Positions 15,231 through 24,139 of a stretch of 36,942 nt of DNA are shown here, in pieces. The notes beneath the pieces were generated by a model. That model worked only from the letters and a program-made list of their open reading frames with translations, was not told the DNA's origin and made no database searches. The translations under genes were made by a program, and so were the position numbers. The stretch's first letter is position 1; each line of letters opens with the position of its first letter. This DNA comes from SVTX01 sp045542075. Its GTDB lineage: Bacteria; Bacillota; Clostridia; Oscillospirales; CAG-272. The stretch spans positions 1-36,942 of the forward strand of contig JAZQKI010000012.1 of NCBI GenBank assembly GCA_045542075.1, written 5' to 3'.

Positions 15231-16772
15231 TCAAATTACAAGATATTCCGTGTTTTCAAGAGACTGAGCCGAATCAGGTCTTATATTCAGCGAAAGCTTG
15301 TTGTTTTCCGAAAGTACAACAATAGGGGCATTATATCTTTTTGCAACACTCCAGAGCGTATCCTTGCGATTTGGGTAACATACGGTCACCTCGCCCGAAT
15401 CCTGCGCAAGAGTCTCGCCGAGTCGGTAGGATTGGAGCGCCGTACATTTATTGTTTTCCCACATTCTGCCGCACATAGATATCTCAGCATCTATTCCAAC
15501 CCGCTCACCGTCAACTCTTGCCCGACAAAAAACAACGCTTGCCTCTGCCTCAAGCTCCGCATTCTCTGCCGCCTCGGGCATATCATATTCGTACTTAAAG
15601 GGCATCTCTATTTCCGCGCTTGAATAATCCGAGCCACCAAACAATTGAAGATTGAATTTGCATCTGCCCATCATCTTACACTTCGTGCCCTCTATCCTGT
15701 ATTCGTCAAATACAGCAACACCGCAGGAATCCATTACTGACATGTTCTCGCCAATTCCCGCCTCGCTCAGTGTCATACTCTCGCTAAAGGTAAAATTGCG
15801 GTTGAATCCCGAAATGCCCTTTGGAATATCCATATCTCTGTACTGACATTCGCTCTCGTGTGTTACGGAATAAACGTCTGATATGTACTCAACAGGTACG
15901 TTCTTCTGGCAAACGCTCTCAAGAAGCACGCCTGCCTCGATGGCGATCCTGCCCTCGTCGACCGTAAGCGTAAGCTCGGCAAGGCTTCCCTTGGCGTAAG
16001 CTGATGAATCGGGTGTCACGCCCTCACAGGGGATAATACTTGAGAAAGGCAATCTTCTGAGCGTGACTGAAGGCATGCTTCCGTTTTCTCGGCTCATAAG
16101 CACCTTGAGATGAAGATCGCCGCGGCAGATGACCTCATCCTTGCCCGCGCTGACCTCACCAACAAGAATTTTTCCGTCCGCGCAAACCACGCGGAATTCT
16201 CCCTCTCTTGAGTCGGGGATTATTTCGTCGGTAAGGGTGATCATCTCGCCCGCGCCTGTAATAACCCTTGAATTCTGCACCTCTCCCTTGAGCTTTTCGA
16301 TGCTTCCGTCACATTTTCTGATATTGCTCATCACTCTGCTTCTGCCATAAATTTTGGCGCGAGTCTTGAGTCGGCATTTTATGGTGATATGCCTGGGCGA
16401 GGTAACCCTCCCGCTTACAAGGTCGGGGGTGATCTGCGCCACGGTGCAGAGCTCGTCGCCAAGGTCAACATACTCGTCTCTGTCGATCGGTACGCTCACA
16501 CTGTATTCTCCCGTAAGCGGCGCGCAATATACCTCGTTGTCGCTACCCATATAAAGCACGTAATAATCAATATTTCCCGTAAACTCTGCCTCTCCCGCGC
16601 CGAAGTATTTGGACGGAGGAAGCATAGAGGCGGTCACCCTTAAAAGTCTTTTTATCTCTGGCTGATAGTCGGGAAGCGAGAAATCGCTTGACAGCTCGCT
16701 AACTGTGTTTTTGTCAACGGCTACAAGCTCAAGCTCCTCATATTCCTCAAAAAAATCATTGTTTTTATCCAT
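15231..16772 (-). CDS. SipL-like spore coat morphogenesis protein (DUF3794 plus LysM)
   Basis: The 513-residue protein begins with a DUF3794-type region (about 15-110: LELVAVDKNT, SLPDYQPEIKRLLRV, GNIDYYVLYMG) and appears to carry at least one further related segment (about 340-410: VFDEYRIEGTKCKMMGRCKFN). It ends in a single LysM-like domain (464-513: TLWSVAKRYN, LSENNKL, YLVI). This is the layout of SipL of Clostridioides difficile, which binds SpoIVA and is needed to localise the coat around the forespore. There is no signal peptide, in keeping with a mother-cell protein. GGAGG lies before the ATG. A CATAATAT sequence about 50 bases upstream might be part of a sigma-E promoter, weakly supported. 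A DUF3794 protein of another role remains possible. Confidence 0.82.
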   Translation of the reverse strand: MDKNNDFFEEYEELELVAVDKNTVSELSSDFSLPDYQPEIKRLLRVTASMLPPSKYFGAGEAEFTGNIDYYVLYMGSDNEVYCAPLTGEYSVSVPIDRDEYVDLGDELCTVAQITPDLVSGRVTSPRHITIKCRLKTRAKIYGRSRVMSNIRKCDGSIEKLKGEVQNSRVITGAGEMITLTDEIIPDSREGEFRVVCADGKILVGEVSAGKDEVICRGDLHLKVLMSRENGSMPSVTLRRLPFSSIIPCEGVTPDSSAYAKGSLAELTLTVDEGRIAIEAGVLLESVCQKNVPVEYISDVYSVTHESECQYRDMDIPKGISGFNRNFTFSESMTLSEAGIGENMSVMDSCGVAVFDEYRIEGTKCKMMGRCKFNLQLFGGSDYSSAEIEMPFKYEYDMPEAAENAELEAEASVVFCRARVDGERVGIDAEISMCGRMWENNKCTALQSYRLGETLAQDSGEVTVCYPNRKDTLWSVAKRYNAPIVVLSENNKLSLNIRPDSAQSLENTEYLVI

Positions 16773-16900
16773 AAAATCCTCCTGCGTATGCCTATCGGCT
16801 CATTTTTACTAAATATTATGTACGGGTTCTCGGTTTTATTACACATACGCCCGTCTCTTTGCATAGAATGTATTGAAATAATCAAGAATGGAGACAATTT

Positions 16901-17470
16901 ATGTTGGTATACAAAGAGTACAACCGAGCGCGTGCCGTGGAATACGCAAGGACATGGGCTTTTTCAAGAAATCCGCTTTTTATCGACTTTACAGGACGCG
17001 GCGGGGACTGCACGAATTTCGTCTCACAGGCTATATATGCCGGCTCGTGCCAGATGAATTTTACAACCGACTTCGGTTGGTATTTCATAACGTCGGAAAA
17101 CCGCGCGCCCGCCTGGACCAGCGTTGAATATTTTTATGACTTTATCACGGGTGCGCCGAGCTTTATCAGCAGAAACGGCGGTATTGGGCCATATGGAATG
17201 GAGGTGGGTGCCGAAGGAGTTGTTGAGGGTGATGTCGTACAGCTCGCAGACTCAAGCGGCGACTTTTATCATACGTTGCTCATAACAGGCTTCCGTGACG
17301 GGCAAACGCTGATATCGGCTCACTCCAATGATGCGCTGGATAAGCCTCTTTCGGAATATAATTTCGCAGATCTCAGATATATTCATATAGAGGGTGTTCG
17401 TCTGGAGGTAGAGGACGACGCGTGCTTTGAGGGACTTATAAGCGGAGAAAGCCTGAGTCTGCCTCAATAA
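16901..17470 (+). CDS. Amidase_6-type putative amidase
   Basis: The 189-residue protein resembles the putative amidase domain (Pfam PF12671, Amidase_6), which is common in spore-forming Bacillota and has a papain-like (NlpC/P60-related) fold. The N-terminal YNRARAVEYARTWA motif is typical. GGDCTNFVSQ carries the probable nucleophile cysteine (residue 38), DFYHTLLIT the likely catalytic histidine, and SAHSNDALDKPLSEY lies near the end of the domain. No signal peptide is present, so it acts in the cytoplasm or mother cell unless exported in another way. GGAG lies seven bases before the ATG. It stands alone, divergent from the SipL-like gene, which supports but does not prove a spore-related role. 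Confidence 0.8.
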   Translation: MLVYKEYNRARAVEYARTWAFSRNPLFIDFTGRGGDCTNFVSQAIYAGSCQMNFTTDFGWYFITSENRAPAWTSVEYFYDFITGAPSFISRNGGIGPYGMEVGAEGVVEGDVVQLADSSGDFYHTLLITGFRDGQTLISAHSNDALDKPLSEYNFADLRYIHIEGVRLEVEDDACFEGLISGESLSLPQ

Positions 17471-17508
17471 ACACGTAAAGATTATTGGGAAAACCTTGCC
17501 AAAAATCC

Positions 17509-17537
17509 TTGACACGTATCGATCGATATGATAAAAT
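17509..17537 (+). promoter_or_regulatory. Promoter of the AI-2E family gene, with a palindrome in its spacer
   Basis: TTGACA (17509-17514) is 17 bp from TAAAAT (17532-17537), a strong sigma-A promoter. The spacer holds the perfect 12-bp palindrome TATCGATCGATA (17517-17528), a place where a bound repressor would block the polymerase. Confidence 0.85.
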
Positions 17538-17573
17538 TATTTAGAAGGACTATGTTCTAAGGAGAGTTAATAT

Positions 17574-18950
17574 ATGGAGAAGGGCAAAATCAAGAAAATT
17601 CTGTTCTACAGTCTTATAATATTCGTAGGACTCGCTCTTACTATTCTGTTTTATTTTATGCTGAATAATCAGACCAGTGCCGAGCCGTGGACGAAGAAGA
17701 TCGCGCACATCCTGCGTCCGTTCGTCATAGGCGGAGTTATTGCGTATATAATGAAAAGCACCTGTAATTTCTTTGAGAGAATATACAAAAAAGGTCTTCT
17801 CAAAAAAGGAAAGCGCAGCGAGGATCGTGCTGAAAGCATAGCTTCCAAGCTTAGTATCGTTACCACGTGTGTTATTTGGACTGCCGCAGTCGTCGGACTT
17901 GTCGCTATTATCATAAATCCGCTTATAAACAGCGTGAAAAATCTTTTGACCACACTGTTTGAGAACGTTCCAAAATATGCGGACAGCGCAATAGAATTTG
18001 TTCACGATAAGCTATCGGGAAATCCTCAGATCGAAGAGTTTTTTGAAGACGCTATCAACACAGCATCCGACAATTTCAACAAGTGGATAGAACACGATCT
18101 TAACAATTATGTCGGTCAGATCGGTTCGGGACTTATATCCGGTGTAACTGACGTCGTCGTGCTTATAAAGGACATTCTTATAGGTCTGGTCGTATCCTGT
18201 CTGTTCCTTGCAAGCCGCAAGATCCTTGCGGAAAAGTCCAAAATGATCATCAACAGTCTTTTCAAGGAAAATGCCGCAAACACAATTATCGACGAGTTCA
18301 GGTATGCGGATAAAATGTTCTCGGGATTCCTCGAGGGAAAGATCATAGGATCTACGCTGTTGGGAATTGTTTATTATATCACCTTGGTTATAATGGACGT
18401 ACCTTATGCGCCTCTTATCGCGGTGTTCTGCGGTGTGACCAACATCATACCCATATTCGGTCCTTTTATCGGAGCGATTCCCTCGGCTATAATCATACTC
18501 ACCGCCGACCCTGTCAAGGTTATACCCTTTATAATATTCGTTTGCATCATGCAATTTATTGACGGCTATATTATAGATCCTCACATTGTAGGAGGAAATA
18601 TGAATATGTCTGTCTTGGGCGTATTGTTTGCCGTCACTCTGTTCGGAGGACTGTGGGGCTTTGGCGGATTGCTCGTTGGAGTTCCCGTGTTTGCCGTCCT
18701 ATACGACATTGCTGAAAAGATCGTCATATTCTTCCTCAAAAAGAAGGGCAAGGATGATCTTATAGAGGACTTCAGGAGGAAGTTCCCTGTAAAAAAGGAG
18801 CGCAAGAGAAAGAAACTGTTTGCTGCTGCGGGCAATACCAATCAGGATATCGAGTCTGACACAGACGATACAGTCACCGTTGATGAGCAGCCCGATCCCG
18901 TTGAGAACGGTGAGAATGAAGCCATCTCGGATGCCGACAGTCAGCAATAA
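17574..18950 (+). CDS. AI-2E family integral membrane transporter
   Basis: The 458-residue membrane protein belongs to the AI-2E transporter family (PF01594), whose members include TqsA and various permeases or exporters; the substrate here is unknown. Hydrophobic segments lie near residues 9-30, 45-60, 100-122, 203-222, a cluster in 255-345, and 340-385. The family features are a loop with amphipathic helices (about 125-190) and the re-entrant PYAPLIAVFCGVTNIIPIFG segment. The C-terminus is a long charged tail, basic and then strongly acidic (DIESDTDDTVTVDEQ). AAGGAGAG precedes the ATG. It is monocistronic with its own promoter and a strong terminator. Confidence 0.9.
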   Translation: MEKGKIKKILFYSLIIFVGLALTILFYFMLNNQTSAEPWTKKIAHILRPFVIGGVIAYIMKSTCNFFERIYKKGLLKKGKRSEDRAESIASKLSIVTTCVIWTAAVVGLVAIIINPLINSVKNLLTTLFENVPKYADSAIEFVHDKLSGNPQIEEFFEDAINTASDNFNKWIEHDLNNYVGQIGSGLISGVTDVVVLIKDILIGLVVSCLFLASRKILAEKSKMIINSLFKENAANTIIDEFRYADKMFSGFLEGKIIGSTLLGIVYYITLVIMDVPYAPLIAVFCGVTNIIPIFGPFIGAIPSAIIILTADPVKVIPFIIFVCIMQFIDGYIIDPHIVGGNMNMSVLGVLFAVTLFGGLWGFGGLLVGVPVFAVLYDIAEKIVIFFLKKKGKDDLIEDFRRKFPVKKERKRKKLFAAAGNTNQDIESDTDDTVTVDEQPDPVENGENEAISDADSQQ

Positions 18951-18969
18951 ACAAAATTTGATACAGTGA

Positions 18970-19011
18970 AAGAAACCGAATGCCTAAAAAACATTCGGTT
19001 TCTTGTTTTTT
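18970..19011 (+). terminator. Intrinsic terminator of the AI-2E gene
   Basis: AAGAAACCGAATG pairs perfectly with CATTCGGTTTCTT (18992-19004) around a 9-nt loop, followed by GTTTTTT. Confidence 0.93.
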
Positions 19012-19036
19012 ATTCAAAAAAACGGGAAAATTCTTC

Positions 19037-19065
19037 TTGACTTTTATATATTTTCGTGATATTAT
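19037..19065 (+). promoter_or_regulatory. Promoter of solute-binding protein gene 1
   Basis: TTGACT (19037-19042) is 17 bp from TATTAT (19060-19065), with TGA before the -10 box (extended -10). The core TTTTCGTGATATTATATT is shared with the promoter of the second copy at 20739-20767. It leaves a leader of roughly 90 bases. Confidence 0.85.
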
Positions 19066-19164
19066 ATTATTATAGAAAATCTTGCCTGATGGGCGTAGTG
19101 TTTGTTTTTCACAAAGCTTTTTGGACGGGGTTTATCAAAAAAAATTTGAAAGGAAACACATTTT

Positions 19165-20649
19165 ATGAACAAATGGCTTAAAATCCTGTGTCTTGTGCTC
19201 GTTTTGGCGTTTATTCTCCCTGCTCTCGTGGCTTGCGATGATAAAAAGGACCCCAACGAAGGCAATGAAGGCGGCGATGACGGCGTTATTCTGAAGAAGC
19301 CCGATAAGCTCGACGGCACTACGTACGACGGCAGCACATTTACCATTTATTCCTTGCCCGATATGTTTACAAAGAAGTACTTCTTTGCTGACAAGACCAC
19401 GGGTGACGGTATGAACGATACGTTGTATCAGAGACAGCAGACTATCAAAAAGCTTCTCGGAGTTGAGATCGTCTACAAAGAGGCTGAGGCTTCCGGTAAC
19501 CTTGCTCCCTACGAGCTTTACGGCGACGAGGTCAAGAACGCGATCAAGTCCGGTACTGAAAAGTATCAGCTTGTAGGAACACACACCTACTACTCTGTTC
19601 CCGACCTTATCACAACCAACTCCCTCAAGGATTTCAAGGAATTCGGATCCATCGATCTTACAAAGGATTACTGGAATCAGGATATCATGGAACAGGTTGA
19701 GTACAAGGGACACTATTACCTCGGTTATAGCGATTACAACCTTGCAACCACATACGTTGTAGGCTTCAACAAGACTCTCTACAACGAATTTGAGAGTGCC
19801 TTCAACGGCAACACAATGTACGATTATGTAAAAAATAATCAGTGGACCCTACAGAAGCTCAGCGAGGTAGCTGCTTACGTATACAAGGATGAGGGTGATC
19901 CCACAAAGAACACCTACGGCCTCAGCGGCGAATGCTGGGTTCCCTTCTGCGGATTTATTCAGTCCAGCGGAGAGACCATCGTTGCAAAGAACGCAACATC
20001 CGGCAAGTACGAGCTCACATGGTACGACAACACCACAATATCCAATAAGCTCAACACCCTTGTTGAAACTATAAAGGATATTCGCGATATGAAGGAAGTA
20101 CATTTCTGGCTCAACGGCGCACACTCCGCATTCGGTGATACAACTGCCATACAGCTCAACTCCGGAAAGGTATTCATGCAGCTTATGAATACAGGCGAGC
20201 TTATCGCAATGAAGGAAACTCAGATCAAGTTTGGCGTAGTTCCTTATCCTATGTACGATGAGGGCCAGGCAAAGACCACAGGCTACAGATCTCTTAACTG
20301 GGCAGGATTCATTGCTGTTCCCGCAAACGTTTCCAACACCAAGATGGTCAGTGACGTTCTTGAATGTCTTGCATTCTACAGCGATGACGTTGTTACATAC
20401 TTCTATGAGAAGCTTCTCGGACTCAAGGTTTCCGAGGCTCCCGATGATGCAGCAATGCTCGATATCGTTTGGGCAGGTGTTTGCTCCGACTTCGGTCTTA
20501 CATACGGAATGCTCGATCCCAACAACAATCTTGACGCTTTCGTATATTCCGTTCCTAACTGCGTAATGCAGAACTCCACGTTCGCAAAGCTCAACGCATC
20601 CAAGCGCCGTGCTGCTCAGAACGTTCTTAACAAGTACATTAACAACTAA
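19165..20649 (+). CDS. Extracellular solute-binding lipoprotein 1
   Basis: The 494-residue lipoprotein has signal peptide residues 1-23 and lipobox LVAC, with the lipid-anchored cysteine at 24. A short acidic/glycine linker follows, then a substrate-binding-protein-like domain (FTIYSLPDMF; QIKFGVVPYPMYDEGQ; YRSLNWAGFIAVPANVSN near the C-terminal lobe). It resembles ABC sugar- or peptide-binding proteins. No permease or ATPase gene is in the window, so it must work with a transporter encoded elsewhere or act in another way. Lysine and asparagine are written almost only as AAG and AAC, the codon choice of highly expressed genes. A closely similar second copy follows 214 bases after the stop. 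Each copy has its own promoter and terminator. GAAAGGAAA precedes the ATG. Confidence 0.88.
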   Translation: MNKWLKILCLVLVLAFILPALVACDDKKDPNEGNEGGDDGVILKKPDKLDGTTYDGSTFTIYSLPDMFTKKYFFADKTTGDGMNDTLYQRQQTIKKLLGVEIVYKEAEASGNLAPYELYGDEVKNAIKSGTEKYQLVGTHTYYSVPDLITTNSLKDFKEFGSIDLTKDYWNQDIMEQVEYKGHYYLGYSDYNLATTYVVGFNKTLYNEFESAFNGNTMYDYVKNNQWTLQKLSEVAAYVYKDEGDPTKNTYGLSGECWVPFCGFIQSSGETIVAKNATSGKYELTWYDNTTISNKLNTLVETIKDIRDMKEVHFWLNGAHSAFGDTTAIQLNSGKVFMQLMNTGELIAMKETQIKFGVVPYPMYDEGQAKTTGYRSLNWAGFIAVPANVSNTKMVSDVLECLAFYSDDVVTYFYEKLLGLKVSEAPDDAAMLDIVWAGVCSDFGLTYGMLDPNNNLDAFVYSVPNCVMQNSTFAKLNASKRRAAQNVLNKYINN

Positions 20650-20656
20650 TAAAAAT

Positions 20657-20695
20657 GGTCGTATCGCGCAAGCGATACGGCCTTTTTGTTTTTTT
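20657..20695 (+). terminator. Intrinsic terminator of solute-binding protein gene 1
   Basis: GGTCGTATCGC pairs with GCGATACGGCC (one G-U pair) around GCAA, followed by TTTTTGTTTTTTT. The stem core GTATCGC/GCGATAC is the same as in the second copy's terminator. Confidence 0.93.
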
Positions 20696-20738
20696 AACAA
20701 AATCTACAAAAAGCTATATATAAAATGAAACAGAAATA

Positions 20739-20767
20739 TTGACTTTGATGGTTTTTCGTGATATTAT
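20739..20767 (+). promoter_or_regulatory. Promoter of solute-binding protein gene 2
   Basis: TTGACT (20739-20744) is 17 bp from TATTAT (20762-20767), with extended -10 TGA. It is nearly identical to the promoter of copy 1, including the bases between the boxes nearest the -10. Confidence 0.85.
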
Positions 20768-20863
20768 ATTGTTATAGGATGATCTTTCCAATATATGTAA
20801 TGCATGCCCTTACATATCACTTTGGACAGTGCTTATCAAAATAATCGAAAGGAAATACATTTT

Positions 20864-22357
20864 ATGAACAAATGGCTGAAATTCCTGTGTCTTTTGCTCG
20901 TTCTGGCGTTCATTTTCCCCGCTCTCGTGGCTTGTGATAATAACAAAGAACCCAGCGAGAACACCAATGAAGGCGGTCAAGAGGGCGTTACCCTAAAAAC
21001 TCCCGACAGCCTTGACGGAACCAGATACGACAACACAACGTTTACCATTTATTCCTTGCCCGATATGTTCTACAAAAAGTTCTTCTTTGCTGAAAAGACA
21101 ACGGGTGACGGTATGAACGACACCATCTATCAGCGACAGCAGCATATCAAGCAGCTTCTCGGAGTTGAGATCGTCTACAAGGAGGCTGAGGCTTCAGGCA
21201 GTCTTGCTCCATATCAGTTGTATGCTACTGAAGTCAAGAACGCAGTCAAATCCGGTACTGAAAAGTATCATCTTGTAGGAACACACACCTATTATGCAAT
21301 TCCGGATCTTATCACGTCAAACTCCCTCAAGGATTTCAAGGAGTTTGAATCCATAGATCTCTCAGAAGACTACTGGAACGAGGATATTATGGAGCAGGTA
21401 GAGTACAAGGGACATTATTACCTTGGATATAATGACTACAACCTTGCTACTACCTTCGTTGTAGGCTTCAACAAATCTCTTTATAACGAATTTCAGAGTG
21501 CCTTCAACGGCAACACAATGTACGATTACGTAAGAAATAATCAGTGGACTCTTCAGAAGCTCGGTGAGGTAGCTGCTTACGTATTCAAGGACGAGGGTGA
21601 TTCCTCAAAGAATACCTATGGACTTTCCGGAGAGATCTGGGTTCCGTTCTGCGGACTTATTCATTCCAGTGGCGAGACTATTGTTGCAAAGAATGCAGCC
21701 TCCGGCAAGTACGAGCTCACATGGTACGAAAACACCACAATATCCAACAAGCTCAATACTCTTGTTGAAACTATGAAGTCCATCCGAGATATGAAAGAGG
21801 TCTACTTCTGGCTTCATACCGAGCATCAGGGACGCGGCGGTGAAACCACGCCTATAAATCTTGACAGCGGTAAAGTGTTTATGGAATTTATAAACACAAG
21901 CGACCTTGTTTCTATGAAGGAAACTCAGATAAAGTTCGGTGTGGTTCCTTATCCTATGTATGACGAGGGTCAGGCAAAGACCACAGGCTACAGATCTCTT
22001 AACTGGGCAGGATTCATTGCTGTTCCCGCAAACATTTCCAACGCAAAGATGGTCAGCGACGTTCTTGAGTGTCTTGCATTCTACAGCGAAGACGTTGTCA
22101 CGTACTACTACGAGAAGCTTCTCGGTCTGAAGGTTGCCGAAGCTCCCGATGATGCCGCTATGCTCGATATTGTCTGGGACGGCATCTGCACCGACTTTGG
22201 TCTTACCTACGGAATGCTTGACTCCAACAACAGCCTCGACGCATTCGTATATTCGGTCCCCAACTGCCTGATAGATAATTCGACGTTCTCAAGGATCAAT
22301 GCCTCCAAACGCCGTTCAGCACAGAACGTTCTGAATAGATATATCAACAACGATTAA
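20864..22357 (+). CDS. Extracellular solute-binding lipoprotein 2 (paralogue of copy 1)
   Basis: The 497-residue lipoprotein has the same signal peptide pattern and lipobox LVAC with Cys24, and by eye most residues match copy 1 along the whole length. Differences cluster in the linker after the cysteine and around residues 318-340 (EVYFWLHTEHQGRGGETT against EVHFWLNGAHSAFGDTT), which may be part of the ligand pocket. The ATG at 20864 is chosen because GAAAGGAAA lies upstream and the signal peptide starts there; the open frame runs 20 residues further upstream. Codon choice again favours AAG and AAC, slightly less strictly than in copy 1. No transporter genes are adjacent. Confidence 0.88.
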   Translation: MNKWLKFLCLLLVLAFIFPALVACDNNKEPSENTNEGGQEGVTLKTPDSLDGTRYDNTTFTIYSLPDMFYKKFFFAEKTTGDGMNDTIYQRQQHIKQLLGVEIVYKEAEASGSLAPYQLYATEVKNAVKSGTEKYHLVGTHTYYAIPDLITSNSLKDFKEFESIDLSEDYWNEDIMEQVEYKGHYYLGYNDYNLATTFVVGFNKSLYNEFQSAFNGNTMYDYVRNNQWTLQKLGEVAAYVFKDEGDSSKNTYGLSGEIWVPFCGLIHSSGETIVAKNAASGKYELTWYENTTISNKLNTLVETMKSIRDMKEVYFWLHTEHQGRGGETTPINLDSGKVFMEFINTSDLVSMKETQIKFGVVPYPMYDEGQAKTTGYRSLNWAGFIAVPANISNAKMVSDVLECLAFYSEDVVTYYYEKLLGLKVAEAPDDAAMLDIVWDGICTDFGLTYGMLDSNNSLDAFVYSVPNCLIDNSTFSRINASKRRSAQNVLNRYINND

Positions 22358-22367
22358 AATTCATAAC

Positions 22368-22400
22368 AAAAGCCGTATCGCTTGCGCGATACGGCTTTTT
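22368..22400. terminator. Intrinsic terminator of solute-binding protein gene 2
   Basis: GCCGTATCGC (22372-22381) pairs with GCGATACGGC (22386-22395) around TTGC, with an A-run before and T-run after. It may also stop transcription from rny on the other strand, which has no closer terminator. Confidence 0.9.
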
Positions 22401-22509
22401 ATATATACTTTCCGACAATGTGTCGTAATACTTTTCTCCGGGATTCTATGTTAAATATATATAATCCAAAAGGGAAAAAATATCAAGCAGTGTATATAGT
22501 CACAATGAA

Positions 22510-24048
22510 TTATTTAGCGTAATCCACCGCTCTGCTTTCTCTGATAAGGTTGATCTTGATGTGACCGGGATACTTGACCTCAGCCTGGATCTTTGCCGCC
22601 ATTTCTCTGGCTACAACCCTCATGCCCTCGTCATTTACCTCCTCGGGCTTGACCATTACTCTGATCTCGCGTCCTGCCTGAATTGCAAATGCCTTGTCTA
22701 CTCCGCTAAAGCTCTTTGCGATCTCCTCGAGCTTTTCAAGACGCTTGATGTAGTTTTCCATATCCTCGCGTCTTGCTCCGGGTCTTGCCGCGCTTATTGC
22801 GTCCGCCGCCTGAACAAGAATTGCGATTATAGTCTTAGGTTCAACGTCGTTGTGGTGAGCCTCGATAGCATGTACCACTTCGCGATTTTCCTTGTACTTC
22901 TTTGCCGCATTCACACCTATCTCAACGTGAGAGCCCTCAACGTCGTGGGGGAATGCCTTACCAATGTCGTGAAGCAAGCCTGCACGTCTTGCGAGTGTGC
23001 TGTCCACGCCAAGCTCGTCTGCCATCATACCTGCGAGGAACGCAACCTCAATGGAATGCTGGAGCACGTTCTGTCCGTAGCTCGTTCTGTACTTAAGTCT
23101 GCCAAGAAGTCTTACAAGCTCGGGGTTGATACCGTGAATTCCAACCTCAAACGTTGCTCTTTCACCCGCCTGCTTAACAGACGCGTCAACCTCTCTTTGT
23201 GCCTTCTCGACCATTTCTTCAATTCTTGCGGGATGAATTCTTCCGTCGGATATGAGTCTTTCAAGAGCAATTCTCGCAACCTCACGTCTTACAGGGTCAA
23301 ATCCCGACAAGGTTATAGTCTCGGGTGTATCGTCAATGATAAGTTCAACGCCGGTCAAGGTCTCGATCTTCTGAATGTTTCTTCCTTCACGACCGATAAT
23401 TCTTCCCTTCATCTCATCGCTGGGAAGCGCAACACTGGATACCGTTGCCTCGGAAACGTGATCGGAAGCATATCTTTGAATCGCAAGAGACAAAATGTTT
23501 TTAGCCTTTTCATCGGCCTCTTCCTTGAACTGTGCCTCAAGCTCGTCGATCCTCTGCGCAAGCTCGTGCTTAACCTCGGATTCAACCTGATCGATAAGCT
23601 CCTGCTTAGCCTCTTCAGCGGTAATGCCCGAAATCTCCTCCAGCTTTTGACGCTGCTTTTCGATAACTTCCTTTATCTGACCTTCAAGAGCCTCGTTGTC
23701 CTTAATTTTTCTGTCGAGCTGCTCGCTTTTCTTTTCAAGAGATTCTGTCTTTTTGTCGAGATTTTCTTCCTTTTTCGTGATTCTGTTTTCCATACGGCTG
23801 ACCTCAGCGCGTCTTTCCTTCATTTCACGTTCAAAGTCGTTTCTCTGTGACATAATATCTTCCTTTGCGGAAATAAGAGCCTCCTTTTTTGCGGATTCTG
23901 CTTCTTTTCTCGCGTTGGAAAGAATTTTGGACGCCTCTTCCTCTGCAGAGCCTATTTCAGCCTCGCCAATCACCTTACGGCAAATGACTCCGAGCACAAG
24001 ACCTACTGCCAAAGCGCCAACTCCGACAATTACATATAACCACCACAC
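22510..24048 (-). CDS. rny: Ribonuclease Y
   Basis: RNase Y is the membrane-anchored endoribonuclease that starts mRNA decay in many Bacillota. The 512-residue protein has one N-terminal transmembrane helix (about 5-25) and a long coiled coil (about 30-200, rich in E/K/R). A KH domain follows (GRIIGREGRNIQKIE, about 215-230), then an HD domain with LLHDIGKA supplying the metal-binding His-Asp pair, and the conserved C-terminal PGHIKINLIRE. The length is normal. The start is a GTG, with GGAGG nine bases upstream. A consensus promoter lies at 24111-24139. The YlbF-family protein encoded at 33684-34064 belongs to a family that in Bacillus subtilis forms a complex modulating RNase Y. Confidence 0.96.
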   Translation of the reverse strand: MWWLYVIVGVGALAVGLVLGVICRKVIGEAEIGSAEEEASKILSNARKEAESAKKEALISAKEDIMSQRNDFEREMKERRAEVSRMENRITKKEENLDKKTESLEKKSEQLDRKIKDNEALEGQIKEVIEKQRQKLEEISGITAEEAKQELIDQVESEVKHELAQRIDELEAQFKEEADEKAKNILSLAIQRYASDHVSEATVSSVALPSDEMKGRIIGREGRNIQKIETLTGVELIIDDTPETITLSGFDPVRREVARIALERLISDGRIHPARIEEMVEKAQREVDASVKQAGERATFEVGIHGINPELVRLLGRLKYRTSYGQNVLQHSIEVAFLAGMMADELGVDSTLARRAGLLHDIGKAFPHDVEGSHVEIGVNAAKKYKENREVVHAIEAHHNDVEPKTIIAILVQAADAISAARPGARREDMENYIKRLEKLEEIAKSFSGVDKAFAIQAGREIRVMVKPEEVNDEGMRVVAREMAAKIQAEVKYPGHIKINLIRESRAVDYAK

Positions 24049-24110
24049 ACCTAAACACCTCCTTTTTCATATATTTATAAATACCGCCATTTTAATACGA
24101 TACCATTTTA

Positions 24111-24139
24111 ATTATACAGAAAAACGGGTGATTTGTCAA
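24111..24139 (-). promoter_or_regulatory. Promoter of rny
   Basis: On the minus strand TTGACA (24139-24134) is 17 bp from TATAAT (24116-24111), full consensus. The -35 box lies inside the 3' arm of the terminator hairpin of the upstream HAD gene. Confidence 0.92.

Noticed and set aside
19165..22357. Possible complete ABC uptake operon
   Set aside because: Each solute-binding gene has its own promoter and terminator and there is no permease or ATPase gene next to them; the AI-2E protein is a different class and is separated by a terminator.
22561..23850. A 429-codon open frame on the plus strand
   Set aside because: It lies wholly opposite rny, has no sensible protein pattern and arises from the coiled-coil codon bias of rny.
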